Assembly: GCA_964628235.1 (NCBI GenBank)
Contig: CAZVLU010000002.1
Location: 1-64,000 of the forward strand
Length of the DNA stretch: 64,000 bases
Direction of reading: 5' to 3'
Source: CAMAVH01 sp964628235
GTDB taxonomy: Bacteria; Pseudomonadota; Alphaproteobacteria; SMXQ01
Below, piece by piece: positions 34,481 through 43,026 of this stretch. The translations under genes and the position numbers were made by a program. Each line of letters opens with the position of its first letter. The stretch's first letter is position 1. The notes under the pieces were generated by a model. That model made no database searches, was not told the DNA's origin, and worked only from the letters and a program-made list of their open reading frames with translations.

Positions 34481-35326
34481 ATGTCAAGAACCCCAATGCC
34501 TAAGCCACCTGAGTCTGAGTCCAAATTGCGCCTATTGACCACATCTGCCGCCGAAGACTTGTCGAACGGCTTGATGAATTGGCCCCTGTGGGGACGCATG
34601 GGCTGGCTTGAGGTTAAACGCCGTTACCGCAGGACGGTTCTCGGCCCCTTTTGGAGCGCCGTAAGTCTAGCGATTATGGTAGCTGCCCTCGGCGCAATCG
34701 GTTCGGGCCTGTGGAAGCAGGACCCCTTCGAATATGTGCCGTTCCTCGCCTCAGGCCTTGTTGTCTGGCTTTTGATTTCGTCGATCACGATCGAGTCCTG
34801 CGGGATATTCGTCCATAGCAGTACGCTCTTTCGCCAAATGCGTTTCGACTATTCGATCCTCGCTTACTCCCTTGTGTGGCGCAATTTCGTCGCCTTCCTC
34901 CACAATCTGACGGTCTATGTCCTCGTGCTCGTGCTAATGGCGCCACAGCACATCAACTTCAACATTCTTATGGTCGTGCCAGGCATGTTGGCCTTGCTCA
35001 TCAACGGGGTGTGGATATCGCTTCTGCTTGGCCTCATTTGCCTGCGCTTTCGCGACATTCTGCAGCTTATCAACAGCGTCATGCAGATCGCGATGTTCGT
35101 CACGCCGATCTTCTGGCCGCCAGATGTGCTGCAAAACTCGACGCGCGTCGTGTTCGTGCATTTCAATCCGCTCTACCACCTAATCACCATCGTGCGCGAT
35201 CCCCTCACCGGCAAGATACCGCCGTCGGAGGTCTATATCGGCGTCGCCATCATCACCGTTTTCGGCTGGGCGCTGACCTACGTGGTGTTCGAGCGCTTTC
35301 GCAAACGTATCGCCTACTGGAGCTGA
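34481..35326 (+). CDS. Polysaccharide ABC exporter, permease (Wzm-like)
   Basis: About 281 residues with six membrane helices. The ABC-2 type signature is in VKRRYRRTVLGPFWSAVSLA, and late motifs are MFVTPIFWPPDVL and LYHLITIVRDPLTGKIP. These place it with O-antigen/capsule/teichoic-acid exporters (Wzm, KpsM, TagG). It moves an undecaprenyl- or lipid-linked glycan across the inner membrane. An ATG at 34481 with AGGATC upstream is preferred to a TTG at 34448. The ATPase gene starts three bases after the stop. Confidence 0.92.
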   Translation: MSRTPMPKPPESESKLRLLTTSAAEDLSNGLMNWPLWGRMGWLEVKRRYRRTVLGPFWSAVSLAIMVAALGAIGSGLWKQDPFEYVPFLASGLVVWLLISSITIESCGIFVHSSTLFRQMRFDYSILAYSLVWRNFVAFLHNLTVYVLVLVLMAPQHINFNILMVVPGMLALLINGVWISLLLGLICLRFRDILQLINSVMQIAMFVTPIFWPPDVLQNSTRVVFVHFNPLYHLITIVRDPLTGKIPPSEVYIGVAIITVFGWALTYVVFERFRKRIAYWS

Positions 35327-35329
35327 CAT

Positions 35330-36106
35330 ATGGCCAGGGTGGTGCTTGAAAACGTTCACGTCGATTTTCCGATCTATGGCGGCCACCGCAGCTTGCGGCG
35401 CGTCGTGTTCGAGCGCGCGACTGGCGGTCTGATCAAGCATGCGGAGGGCAAATCGGACCGCGTGATGGTCAAGGCCTTGTCCAACTTGAACTTCGAACTA
35501 CAGGACGGCGATCGCGTCGGCCTGGTCGGTCATAACGGCGCGGGAAAATCCACCCTGTTGAAGGTGATTGCTGGCGTTTATGAGCCGACTGTCGGCCGGG
35601 TGCTCGTCGATGGACGTATCACGCCGTTGTTCACGGCGATGCCCGGCATGGACGGCGAGGATACCGGCTACGAGAACATCATGACGGCAGGCCAACTCTT
35701 GAACATTCCCCTCAATAAGCTCGAGAGCCTGCTGCCGCAGATCGAGGAATTCAGCGAACTTGGCGAGTATTTGACGTTGCCGATGCGGACCTATTCCAGC
35801 GGCATGGTGACGCGTCTAGGCTTCGCGTTGGCGACGTCGATCGATCCGGGCATTTTGCTGATCGATGAAGGTATCGGCACTGGCGATGCGCGCTTCGCCG
35901 AAAAGGCCGCCCAACGCATGACCGACTTCATCGGCCGCAGCTCGATTATGGTGATCGCCAGCCACTCGAACGCTTTGATCCAGTCGACCTGCAATAAGGC
36001 CTTTCTGATGCGCGCTGGCGAAGTCGTTGCGGCCGGCCCCGTCGACGAGATTCTCGCTATGTACAATGCTTCTCCTTACGAGGCGGAAGCCGCCAATGCT
36101 GGTTAG
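35330..36106 (+). CDS. Polysaccharide ABC exporter, ATPase (Wzt-like)
   Basis: 258 residues. Walker A GHNGAGKSTLLK, the ABC signature YSSGM (MRTYSSGMVTRLGFALAT) and Walker B LLIDEGIGTGD identify the nucleotide-binding subunit of a Wzt/TagH exporter. There is no C-terminal carbohydrate-binding domain (family members with one are near 400 residues), so it probably does not sense a chain-end cap. Partner of the permease immediately upstream. Confidence 0.93.
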   Translation: MARVVLENVHVDFPIYGGHRSLRRVVFERATGGLIKHAEGKSDRVMVKALSNLNFELQDGDRVGLVGHNGAGKSTLLKVIAGVYEPTVGRVLVDGRITPLFTAMPGMDGEDTGYENIMTAGQLLNIPLNKLESLLPQIEEFSELGEYLTLPMRTYSSGMVTRLGFALATSIDPGILLIDEGIGTGDARFAEKAAQRMTDFIGRSSIMVIASHSNALIQSTCNKAFLMRAGEVVAAGPVDEILAMYNASPYEAEAANAG

Positions 36107-36114
36107 CGCCGGCT

Positions 36115-36582
36115 ATGGATCCCAGGCTCGATCGTAAGACGCCCCTGCAGCCCGGCAACGCTTCAGCGGCATTGATCCTGGTGGATGGTCGCTACTTCCT
36201 CCAAATGCGCGATGATATTCCGGGCATTTTCTTTCCCAATCATTGGGGGTGCTTTGGCGGCGGCGTCGATGCTGGCGAAAGCAGCGAAGAAACGTTGCGG
36301 CGTGAATTGAACGAAGAATTGGGCCTTGATCTGAGCGGCATCGAGGTGCGCTATTTCACGCGCTTCACTTTTGATCTCGCCTTCATGGGCGCACAAGGCA
36401 TCTGGCGGGATTTTTATGTCGTCGATCTGCCGCCAGATCGTCTGGGCGGTCTCGTCCTGCGAGAGGGGCGGGAAATGCGGTTATTCGCGGCCGAAGACAT
36501 TTTGGCCAACCGGATCGACGTCACGCCCTATGACGGCTTCGCGCTATGGCTTCACATAAACCAAAGCCGCTTGAAGGCTTAA
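36115..36582 (+). CDS. NUDIX hydrolase, GDP-mannose-mannosyl-hydrolase-like
   Basis: 155 residues. The Nudix box spans GGGVDAGESSEETLRREL and ends NEELG, with the catalytic glutamates. FFPNHWGCFGG before it is like the GDP-mannose and nucleotide-sugar hydrolase group. It probably hydrolyses a nucleotide sugar, given its place eight bases after the ABC ATPase gene. The stop overlaps the convergent epimerase by four bases. Confidence 0.85.
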   Translation: MDPRLDRKTPLQPGNASAALILVDGRYFLQMRDDIPGIFFPNHWGCFGGGVDAGESSEETLRRELNEELGLDLSGIEVRYFTRFTFDLAFMGAQGIWRDFYVVDLPPDRLGGLVLREGREMRLFAAEDILANRIDVTPYDGFALWLHINQSRLKA

Positions 36583-37454
36583 GCGGCGCTCTCGCGTCCG
36601 TAGCGCGCGATCATTGCGCCGATCTCCATCGGATCATATCCCCAGCGGGCGATTGCTCGCTCGCTGGACAGCAGGAAGCTCCGTTTAGTGGCGCGGCCTT
36701 CTTCGATATGGCATGCCACGCCCATGCCTGTCGCCAAGGTCTCGATGGCGCCGCGTACGGAGATGGTGCCGCGGGCGCCGAGCACCATGGCGTCAAAGCC
36801 CGTCCAAGTGCGCGCGATCAGGCTTTCGGCCAGGCGCGCCAAGTCGGCGACGTGGCATGCGTTGTTGAACGGCGCATCGAGGCTGAAGGCGCGCACCGGC
36901 TGACCGGCGCGCAGCTTGGCGGCGACGCCCGACAGCCAATTGCGATGGGCGCCCGGCCCGATGACGCCGGGCAGGCGCAGCGCGACGGCGGGCAGCCAGC
37001 CGGCCGCATCTGCGATCATGCGTTCGGCGTCGGCCTTGGCGATGCCATAGGCATCCGGGCGCAAAATGGGCGTTGCTTCGTCGACGATAGGGCTTTCGAT
37101 CTCGCCGTAAAGCGATAGCGAGGAGAGGTACACCAGCTTGTCGCTGTTCCAGCTGCGCATCCGGGCCAACAGGGCTTGCGTGGCGTCGCGACCGTCGCGC
37201 AGGATCGCGGCATCGGCGATGCCCGGTGCCGGCGAGGTCGCGGCCGTATGGATGACGCCTTCATAAGGCCCGGATAAGTCTTCTAGCGCAGTCAGGTCGC
37301 CTTGCACGAGCGCCAGGCCGTCTTGTCCGGTCAGGCGTTCTGCGAAACCGAGGCCGCGCCGATATAGGCCGGTCACGTCGTGTCCATTCGCCGCCAGATG
37401 CGCGGCGATAAAGCTGCCGGCGAAGCCGGAGACGCCTGTGACGAAGACCCGCAC
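36579..37454 (-). CDS. NAD-dependent epimerase/dehydratase (extended SDR), last gene of the heptose-like operon
   Basis: 291 residues. The cofactor motif is VTGVSGFAGSFIAAHL, the serine site is YLSSLSLYGE and the catalytic Tyr and Lys are in DAYGIAKADAE. Sequence near the C-terminus (EGRATKRSFLLSSERAIARW) resembles the epimerase at 16608, so the two may be distant paralogues. Starts 14 bases after the transketolase C-terminal-subunit gene. Reaction unknown. Confidence 0.87.
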   Translation of the reverse strand: MRVFVTGVSGFAGSFIAAHLAANGHDVTGLYRRGLGFAERLTGQDGLALVQGDLTALEDLSGPYEGVIHTAATSPAPGIADAAILRDGRDATQALLARMRSWNSDKLVYLSSLSLYGEIESPIVDEATPILRPDAYGIAKADAERMIADAAGWLPAVALRLPGVIGPGAHRNWLSGVAAKLRAGQPVRAFSLDAPFNNACHVADLARLAESLIARTWTGFDAMVLGARGTISVRGAIETLATGMGVACHIEEGRATKRSFLLSSERAIARWGYDPMEIGAMIARYGRESAA

Positions 37455-37468
37455 GGCGTCCCCGGAGA

Positions 37469-38380
37469 TCAGGCGACGGCAGCGAGGATGCGCTGCGGCG
37501 ACAGGCCATGCGCCGCCAGCAGGTCGTCGTGCGAGCCGTAATTGTGGATAAACTTGTCCTGCAGTGTGAAGGTGTCGAGCCGGCAGGTCGCTTTGATATC
37601 CCAGGCGATTTGTTTGGTCTGCGGCGCTAAGCCGCCTTGCGGCGCGTGTTCTTCGATGACGATGACCTGCTTATGGGTCTTGAGCGCCTCGATGATGCCT
37701 TCGCGATCGAGCGGCTTGAGGGTATGGCAGGAGACGAGCGACACGGACTTACCCTCGGCCGCTAGGCTGTCGGCGACCTGATTGGCCATCTTCATGATCA
37801 CGCCGTAAGACAGGATGCAGACGTCGCTGCCGCGCCGCAGGTAGCGCAGCTTGCCGAATTTCCAGGGCTCGGCGCCTTTGGTCATGTCCGGTTCGCCGGC
37901 CTTGCCGAGGCGCAAATAGATCGGGCCGACCTTCTGTGTCGCGCAATGGCGCGTCGCTTCGGTGCATTCCGCCGGATCGCAGGGCGCGATGATCTGCATG
38001 TTCGGAATGGCGCCGGCCACCGCGATGTCTTCCTGCGTGTGATGGGTTCCCCCAAGCGTCGAGTAGATCACGCCCGAGCCCATGCCGACGACGGTGACCG
38101 GCAAATTCTGGTAGCAAAGATCGTCGCGCACCATCTCGAACGGGCGATAGAGCGAGAAGGTGGCGATGGTGTAGGCGAACGGCTGGCAGCCGCGCAGCGC
38201 CAAGCCGGCGGCGATGCCGATCATGCTTTGCTCTGCGACGCCGACGTTGATGAACCGCTCGGGATACTCCGTCGAGAACTTAGCCATCGACCCGGCCGGC
38301 GAGATGTCGGCGACGACGATGTAGATGTCAGGGTTCTTCTTGGCTTCGTCGTAAAGCGCTTCGGAGAAGGTGTTTCTCAC
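37469..38380 (-). CDS. Transketolase C-terminal subunit (split transketolase)
   Basis: 303 residues, with the pyrimidine-binding domain of transketolase (FINVGVAEQSMIGIAAGLAL with the catalytic Glu) and the C-terminal domain (IVIEEHAPQGGLAPQ). It pairs with the N-terminal subunit encoded just before it, whose stop overlaps by four bases (ATGA). Split two-subunit transketolases are common in secondary-metabolite and sugar loci. It would transfer a two-carbon ketol unit. In this operon it may supply sedoheptulose-7-phosphate. Confidence 0.92.
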   Translation of the reverse strand: MRNTFSEALYDEAKKNPDIYIVVADISPAGSMAKFSTEYPERFINVGVAEQSMIGIAAGLALRGCQPFAYTIATFSLYRPFEMVRDDLCYQNLPVTVVGMGSGVIYSTLGGTHHTQEDIAVAGAIPNMQIIAPCDPAECTEATRHCATQKVGPIYLRLGKAGEPDMTKGAEPWKFGKLRYLRRGSDVCILSYGVIMKMANQVADSLAAEGKSVSLVSCHTLKPLDREGIIEALKTHKQVIVIEEHAPQGGLAPQTKQIAWDIKATCRLDTFTLQDKFIHNYGSHDDLLAAHGLSPQRILAAVA

Positions 38381-39201
38381 AGCGCGGCCTCCAGTTCTTT
38401 CAGGGCTTGCTGATATTCGTCCTTGTTGGGCGAGCGGTAATGCCAGATCGGCACGTTTTCCATGTAGCTGATGCCTTTGCCCTTGGTGGTCTTGGCGACG
38501 ATCATCAGCGGCTTGTCGCCTTGACGCGACACGACGGCATCGTAGATGGCCGCCGAATCGTGGCCGTCGACCTGCACGCTTTCCCAGCCGAAGGCGAGAT
38601 ACTTCTCGACCACCGGATAGAAGCTCGGATGCGTCTGGGAGGTGCGGCCGAGGCTTTGGAAGTCGTTATTATCGACGAAGGCGACGAGGTTCTTCACGCC
38701 GAAGGACGAGGCCATCAGCGTCGCTTCCCAGGTCGAGCCTTCCTGCAGCTCGCCATCCGACAGCACGGTGTAAACGATGGTGTCGCGTTTGCGGCCGCGC
38801 TCGGCGAGCGCCATGCCGACGGCCATCGATAGGCCGTGGCCGAGAGCGCCGGTCGCGGCTTCAATGCCGGGGTTGCCGTGGTCGGGATGGCAGCCGAGGC
38901 GGCCCGTCGGCGTGCAATAGGCGTCCATGTCGGCGCGCGTCAGCGTGCCGCGCTCTTCGAGGATGGCGTATTGGATCATGCAGCCGTGACCCTTCGACAT
39001 CAGAAAGATGTCGCGCGTGCCGCCGCCTTCGCCATGGCGCATCAGGCCGTTGTAAACGACATCGACGATCTCGGTGCAGGAATAGGCCGAGCCGATGTGC
39101 AGCGCCTGGACCTGCTGTGAAACCTCCAGGATGCGCTTGCGGTAGCGGTTGACGCGCAGTTTCGCGGCGTCCGCGTCGAAGGCGTTCTTGCCTGTGGCCA
39201 T
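38377..39201 (-). CDS. Transketolase N-terminal subunit (split transketolase)
   Basis: 274 residues with the thiamine diphosphate domain. IFLMSKGHGCMIQYAILEER and HPDHGNPGIEAATGALGHGL are typical. The metal/pyrophosphate motif reads LSDGELQEGSTWEA and ends DNN, with SDG in place of the usual GDG. It forms the active enzyme with the following C-terminal subunit. Together they are about 577 residues, shorter than one-piece transketolase. Twelve bases downstream of the methyltransferase gene. Confidence 0.92.
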   Translation of the reverse strand: MATGKNAFDADAAKLRVNRYRKRILEVSQQVQALHIGSAYSCTEIVDVVYNGLMRHGEGGGTRDIFLMSKGHGCMIQYAILEERGTLTRADMDAYCTPTGRLGCHPDHGNPGIEAATGALGHGLSMAVGMALAERGRKRDTIVYTVLSDGELQEGSTWEATLMASSFGVKNLVAFVDNNDFQSLGRTSQTHPSFYPVVEKYLAFGWESVQVDGHDSAAIYDAVVSRQGDKPLMIVAKTTKGKGISYMENVPIWHYRSPNKDEYQQALKELEAAL

Positions 39202-39213
39202 GCCGTCAACTCC

Positions 39214-39870
39214 CTAGCCGATGATGGTCCAATAATAATCGCCAGTGTAGCCGGCTTCGTCGAACAATTTGATCCAGCCGTCCGGATAGTCGTGGAACTT
39301 GGCGGTCAGCACCCAATCCTCGAACAGGGCCTTCTGTTCCGGCGTGCGGTAGCTGTCGACTTGCACGAAGGCGCGGCCGCCGGACACGCGCTGCATTTCC
39401 TTCAGCGCCGTCTTGAGGTCTTCGCGCGCCAGGTTGTGAAGGGTGTTGAGCGAAATTGCCGCCTTGAAGCTGTTGTCCGGGAAGGGCAAGTCCATGGCGT
39501 TGCCGATTTGCAGTCGGCCAACCACCTCAGGCTCGCAATGCATGAGCGCGTATTTCGACACGTCGATGCCGAAGGCTTCGAGGCCGGGCATGGCCTTCAT
39601 GAAGTCTTTCACCAGGAAGCCCTTGGCGCAGCCGATGTCGAGCACGCGATCACCCGGTTTAAGGTCGAAATGCGCGATCATGTCTTGCGCCACTGGCACC
39701 CAACGGCCGTCGTAGCGATAGCCGCCGTAGCCATATTCGCGCGGGCCGTCGAAATACATCTCGCCGTATTCGCGCGAGATACGGATGTGCTCCTCCGTCT
39801 TGGCGGTCTTGCGCGCCTCGACCTTGCGCTGGCTCTTCGGCAGCTTGTCGAGAAGGTTGATCTCGGCCAT
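39214..39870 (-). CDS. Class I SAM-dependent methyltransferase
   Basis: 218 residues. Motif I is VLDIGCAKGFLVKDFMKAMP, with the acidic residue in FGIDVSKYAL and FKAAISLNTLHNLAREDL as motif III. A basic N-terminal tail and REYGEMYFDGPREYGYGGY precede the core. Likely an O- or N-methyltransferase acting on the operon's sugar. Its ATG overlaps the stop of the SDR gene by one base (TAATG). Confidence 0.86.
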   Translation of the reverse strand: MAEINLLDKLPKSQRKVEARKTAKTEEHIRISREYGEMYFDGPREYGYGGYRYDGRWVPVAQDMIAHFDLKPGDRVLDIGCAKGFLVKDFMKAMPGLEAFGIDVSKYALMHCEPEVVGRLQIGNAMDLPFPDNSFKAAISLNTLHNLAREDLKTALKEMQRVSGGRAFVQVDSYRTPEQKALFEDWVLTAKFHDYPDGWIKLFDEAGYTGDYYWTIIG

Positions 39871-40754
39871 TAGGAATGCCCCACGGTTTGCTTATGAACT
39901 TCGGCGATGCCGTCGGCGATCCGCACGAAGCGGAAGTCGGGGAAGGCCTTGAGGCAGCCGGTGATGTCGAAGAAGCGATGCAACAGATGCGGGCGCGGAC
40001 CCGGGCGCGGCGTCGAGGCGACCTTGCCGTCCGGAAACTGCGCCGCCACCATGTCGGCGATGTCGCGGAACGAGGTCGAGACGCCGGTGACCGCATTGAG
40101 CGCGCCTCGGCTCTTGTGCAATAGGATCAACGCGGCAAGCCGGGCGACGTCGTCGACCAGCACGTGGTCGCGCCGCTCTTCGCCCTCGCCGAAGATCGAG
40201 ATCGGCTCGCCCTTGGCGGCCTGGCGGCGAAAGCGGTTGGGGCCGTAGCCGGAATGCGGATCACGCGCGCCGTAGATCAACGTCGGGCGCAGCGCAGCGA
40301 ACGGGCAGGTGACGGCAGTCTTGAATATCAGCTCGCGCGCTGCGTGCATCATGCCGTGGGTGGTGGTCGGCGCGGCGGGCGAGGATTCGGTGACCGGATT
40401 GGCGTCGTCGGCGTAAATCGCGTCTGAGCTGATGTAGAGCAGATGACCAGGCATGACAGCGGTGAAGGCCTGGCAGGCCGCTTCGGCCATACGCAGATTG
40501 TCCATCAGCTGGGTCACGTTCTTGGCCGGCGCGATGGCCGAGACGAAGACAACACTGTCGCCGGGCTTGAGGTGACGGGACAAGGCCTCGCCGCCGCCGG
40601 GGGCGAGCAAGTCGGCTTCCTTGCGCGTGAGACCGATTGCCGGCATGCCGCGCCCGATGAGTTCGTGCAAGATCGCGCCGCCGACGAAGCCGCCGGCCCC
40701 GACGACCACGCTGCGGGTCGGGACGGCGGGCTGGCTGTGCAGATGATCGAGCAT
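39870..40754 (-). CDS. SDR-family protein lacking the canonical YxxxK
   Basis: 294 residues with an extended-SDR cofactor motif (VVVGAGGFVGGAILHEL) and a serine region (LYISSDAIYADDANP). Where the catalytic Tyr and Lys should be, the sequence reads TTTHGMMHAARE: both are replaced by histidine. The fold is clear but the reaction may be different or lost. An RmlD/NAD-binding homologue is another reading. It sits between the UDP-sugar dehydrogenase homologue and the methyltransferase. Confidence 0.8.
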   Translation of the reverse strand: MLDHLHSQPAVPTRSVVVGAGGFVGGAILHELIGRGMPAIGLTRKEADLLAPGGGEALSRHLKPGDSVVFVSAIAPAKNVTQLMDNLRMAEAACQAFTAVMPGHLLYISSDAIYADDANPVTESSPAAPTTTHGMMHAARELIFKTAVTCPFAALRPTLIYGARDPHSGYGPNRFRRQAAKGEPISIFGEGEERRDHVLVDDVARLAALILLHKSRGALNAVTGVSTSFRDIADMVAAQFPDGKVASTPRPGPRPHLLHRFFDITGCLKAFPDFRFVRIADGIAEVHKQTVGHS

Positions 40755-40792
40755 GCGGGTTCCGTGCGTCAGGGAATGGATAGGCGCGGTCG

Positions 40793-42073
40793 TCAGGCGC
40801 GCGGCGCGCCCGCTCCCAAGGTGATATGCGTCAGGCCGGCCTTGGTCAACGCCGGGCCGTCGAGCATGCGGTAGGGGTCGATTACCAGGGTGCCGCGCAT
40901 GGCGGCTTTAATGTCGGCGGCGGCCAGGTCGCGGAACGCCGGCCAGGGCGTCATGACGACCAGGGCGTCGGCGCCTTTGGCGACGTCGAGCGCGTTGGCG
41001 CAAGCGGTGCTGCGCGGATGTTCGGCAGCGCTCGCCGGCACCACCGGATCGAACAGCCGCACGGTCCAGGGATGCAGGTGGCGCAGCAGGGCGAGCGACG
41101 GCGAGTTCTTCGTCGAGTGGGTGTTTTCCTTGTAGGCGAGGCCGAGCACGCCGACCACGGCGTCCGGCTTGTCGTCCAGCAGTTCGCGATGCAGCGTTCG
41201 CAGCGGCCAATCCTTGCGATGCTTGCTGTTGTGGATAAAGGCCTCGATCAGGCTGGCATCCGAGCCATGGTCGCGGGCGAAATTCTCTACCGTCGCGAGA
41301 TCGCGCTCGAGGTTACCGCCCGACAAGCCGAGGCCGGCGGCCAGATAGGAAAAGGCGCCGATGCGCTTGTCGAGCTTGAGCGCCGGAGCGATCTCGGTCC
41401 ATTCGGCGCCGATATGTTCGCACAATTCGGCGAGCGTGTTGGCGACGGTGACCGAGGCGACGAGGCAGCAGTTGATCGAGATCTTGGCCAATTCGGCGCT
41501 TTCGTAGCGCATCGGCAGCAGCGGGCAACCGAAGGCGTCGAGAAAGGTCTTGAAGGGCGTCGGCAGCGGCGCCTTGGGATCGGCGCAACCGACGATGAAA
41601 CGCTCGGGCAGCGTGGCGCGCTCGACGGCGCGGCCGAACACCAGCGTTTCCACCTGGTAATAGAATGGACGCGCGGGAAAGGCGTGAACGCGCGAGAAGC
41701 CCGGCGGCACCTGGCTGAGGATGACGGTGACGCTGTCTTTGCCGAGCGCCGGCTCGATCAAGGCCAGCAGAGATTTGATCGGCGCAAGATCGCTGCCGCC
41801 GGCGTCATCGGTCGGCACGTCAGGCGCGACATAGATCACAGCGGCCGCCGCCAGCGCGGCGACGTCAGCCGTGAAGCGGATACGCGCGCGATTGTCGCGC
41901 AGCAGATCGTCGAGATCGGGCTCGACCACGGGCAGCCTTCCGGCGTCGAGCGCCGTGATGCGGCCCTTATCGGGATCGAAGCAGATCGTCTCGAAGCCTT
42001 TGCTGGCGGCGGCGATGGCCGAGCAGATGCCGAGATGAGTCATGCCAACATAAGCGATGCGCGGTTTGTTCAT
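40793..42073 (-). CDS. UDP-glucose/GDP-mannose dehydrogenase homologue without the catalytic cysteine
   Basis: About 426 residues. The N-terminal Rossmann motif is IAYVGMTHLGICSA. The central dimer helix keeps the family Lys and Asn (ELAKISINCC). The C-terminal domain has VLGLAYKENTHSTKNSPSL and ADALVVMTPWPAF. The motif around the catalytic Cys, normally like GFGGSCFPKD, reads LSGGNLERD, with Asn254 at the Cys position and Arg for the Lys. True two-step oxidation to the uronate is therefore unlikely. The ATG at 42073 overlaps the upstream stop (ATGA). Confidence 0.85.
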   Translation of the reverse strand: MNKPRIAYVGMTHLGICSAIAAASKGFETICFDPDKGRITALDAGRLPVVEPDLDDLLRDNRARIRFTADVAALAAAAVIYVAPDVPTDDAGGSDLAPIKSLLALIEPALGKDSVTVILSQVPPGFSRVHAFPARPFYYQVETLVFGRAVERATLPERFIVGCADPKAPLPTPFKTFLDAFGCPLLPMRYESAELAKISINCCLVASVTVANTLAELCEHIGAEWTEIAPALKLDKRIGAFSYLAAGLGLSGGNLERDLATVENFARDHGSDASLIEAFIHNSKHRKDWPLRTLHRELLDDKPDAVVGVLGLAYKENTHSTKNSPSLALLRHLHPWTVRLFDPVVPASAAEHPRSTACANALDVAKGADALVVMTPWPAFRDLAAADIKAAMRGTLVIDPYRMLDGPALTKAGLTHITLGAGAPRA

Positions 42074-42996
42074 GTCGCGGCCCGCAGGGCGTCGTCGGCG
42101 AGGCGGCCGAGCAGGCCGTTTAGCCATTTGTCGTTGCTCATGTCGGTCGGCGTCCGTTTCTCGCACAGCGCCTTGAAATGTGCGTATTCGAGCGCCCAGG
42201 TCGGATCGTCCTGCACCAGCGTTTTTTCTTCCTCAGGCGGCCGGCCGCTCGGCAGCAGGCGATGGCGCACCGTCATGGTTGTCGGACCCCACTTGCACAG
42301 TGAGGAAATATGCGCGGTGCCTTTCTCGGCGAAGATGTCGCAAGTGAAATGGTTGCGCCACGACAGCAGCGTCATCTCCAGTTCGACGCGGAGCGGCCCG
42401 CCGTTGGCGATCACCACATGGTCGAAGGCGCGGTTCTCGAAGCGATCGGCGGAAACGACGCGGAAATCGTCGGCGAAATCGCCGAACCAGAAGCGGCAGG
42501 TGTCCAAGAGGTGCGAGCCGAGGTCAGGCAGTACGCCGGCGCCTTCGTCGCGCCAGGCCGAATCGCGCACCAGGCGCGCTGTGCCGTTGCCGTAGAACAT
42601 GCGGCAGCGATAAACCTTGCCCAGCTTGCCCGAACGGATCAACTCGGCCATGGCGGCGTAATGCGGCTCGAAGCGGTGGTTGTAGGCGGTGTAGCAGACG
42701 GCGTTGTTGGCGCGCGCCAGCTTCTCCAACGCGTCGAGTTCAGCGGTGTCGGCGGCGAATAGCGGCTTTTCAACCAGGGCGTGTTTGCCATTGCCGAGCA
42801 GGTGACGGAGCAGGGCGACCTTCGGCGTGTCCGGCACGCACAGCAGCGCCGCGTCGTAGCTGTCGAGCGGCACCTCTTCGACGGTGCGGTATGTGACGCC
42901 AGCGGCGACGGGATCGACCGTGGCGACGGCGTCCGTTCCGGCGATGCGCAGGCGCTTATGGCCCTGCACGCCCATGCCGGCGACGATCACCCGCAT
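42070..42996 (-). CDS. Gfo/Idh/MocA-family oxidoreductase
   Basis: 308 residues. NAD(P) motif VIVAGMGVQGHKRL, the family EKP motif in HALVEKPLFA, and the C-terminal fold with YNHRFEPHYAAM and DLGSHLLDTCRFWF. Members oxidise or reduce sugar hydroxyl/keto groups, and in glycan loci act on nucleotide sugars. ATGA overlap with the dehydrogenase homologue that follows suggests linked steps, for example oxidation and re-reduction of one ring position. Confidence 0.88.
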   Translation of the reverse strand: MRVIVAGMGVQGHKRLRIAGTDAVATVDPVAAGVTYRTVEEVPLDSYDAALLCVPDTPKVALLRHLLGNGKHALVEKPLFAADTAELDALEKLARANNAVCYTAYNHRFEPHYAAMAELIRSGKLGKVYRCRMFYGNGTARLVRDSAWRDEGAGVLPDLGSHLLDTCRFWFGDFADDFRVVSADRFENRAFDHVVIANGGPLRVELEMTLLSWRNHFTCDIFAEKGTAHISSLCKWGPTTMTVRHRLLPSGRPPEEEKTLVQDDPTWALEYAHFKALCEKRTPTDMSNDKWLNGLLGRLADDALRAAT

Positions 42997-43026
42997 CGGG
43001 CGTCGCCTGCGGCGGGGTGGAGCGGC

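Noticed and set aside
13900..36600. Mobile element carrying the carbohydrate block
   Set aside because: No transposase, integrase or terminal inverted repeats are visible; transfer is suggested only by gene content and somewhat lower GC in parts.
40826..42595. 589-residue plus-strand open frame across the dehydrogenase homologue and Gfo/Idh/MocA genes
   Set aside because: It crosses two real minus-strand genes with recognised motifs; its translation has no domain and is shadow-like.
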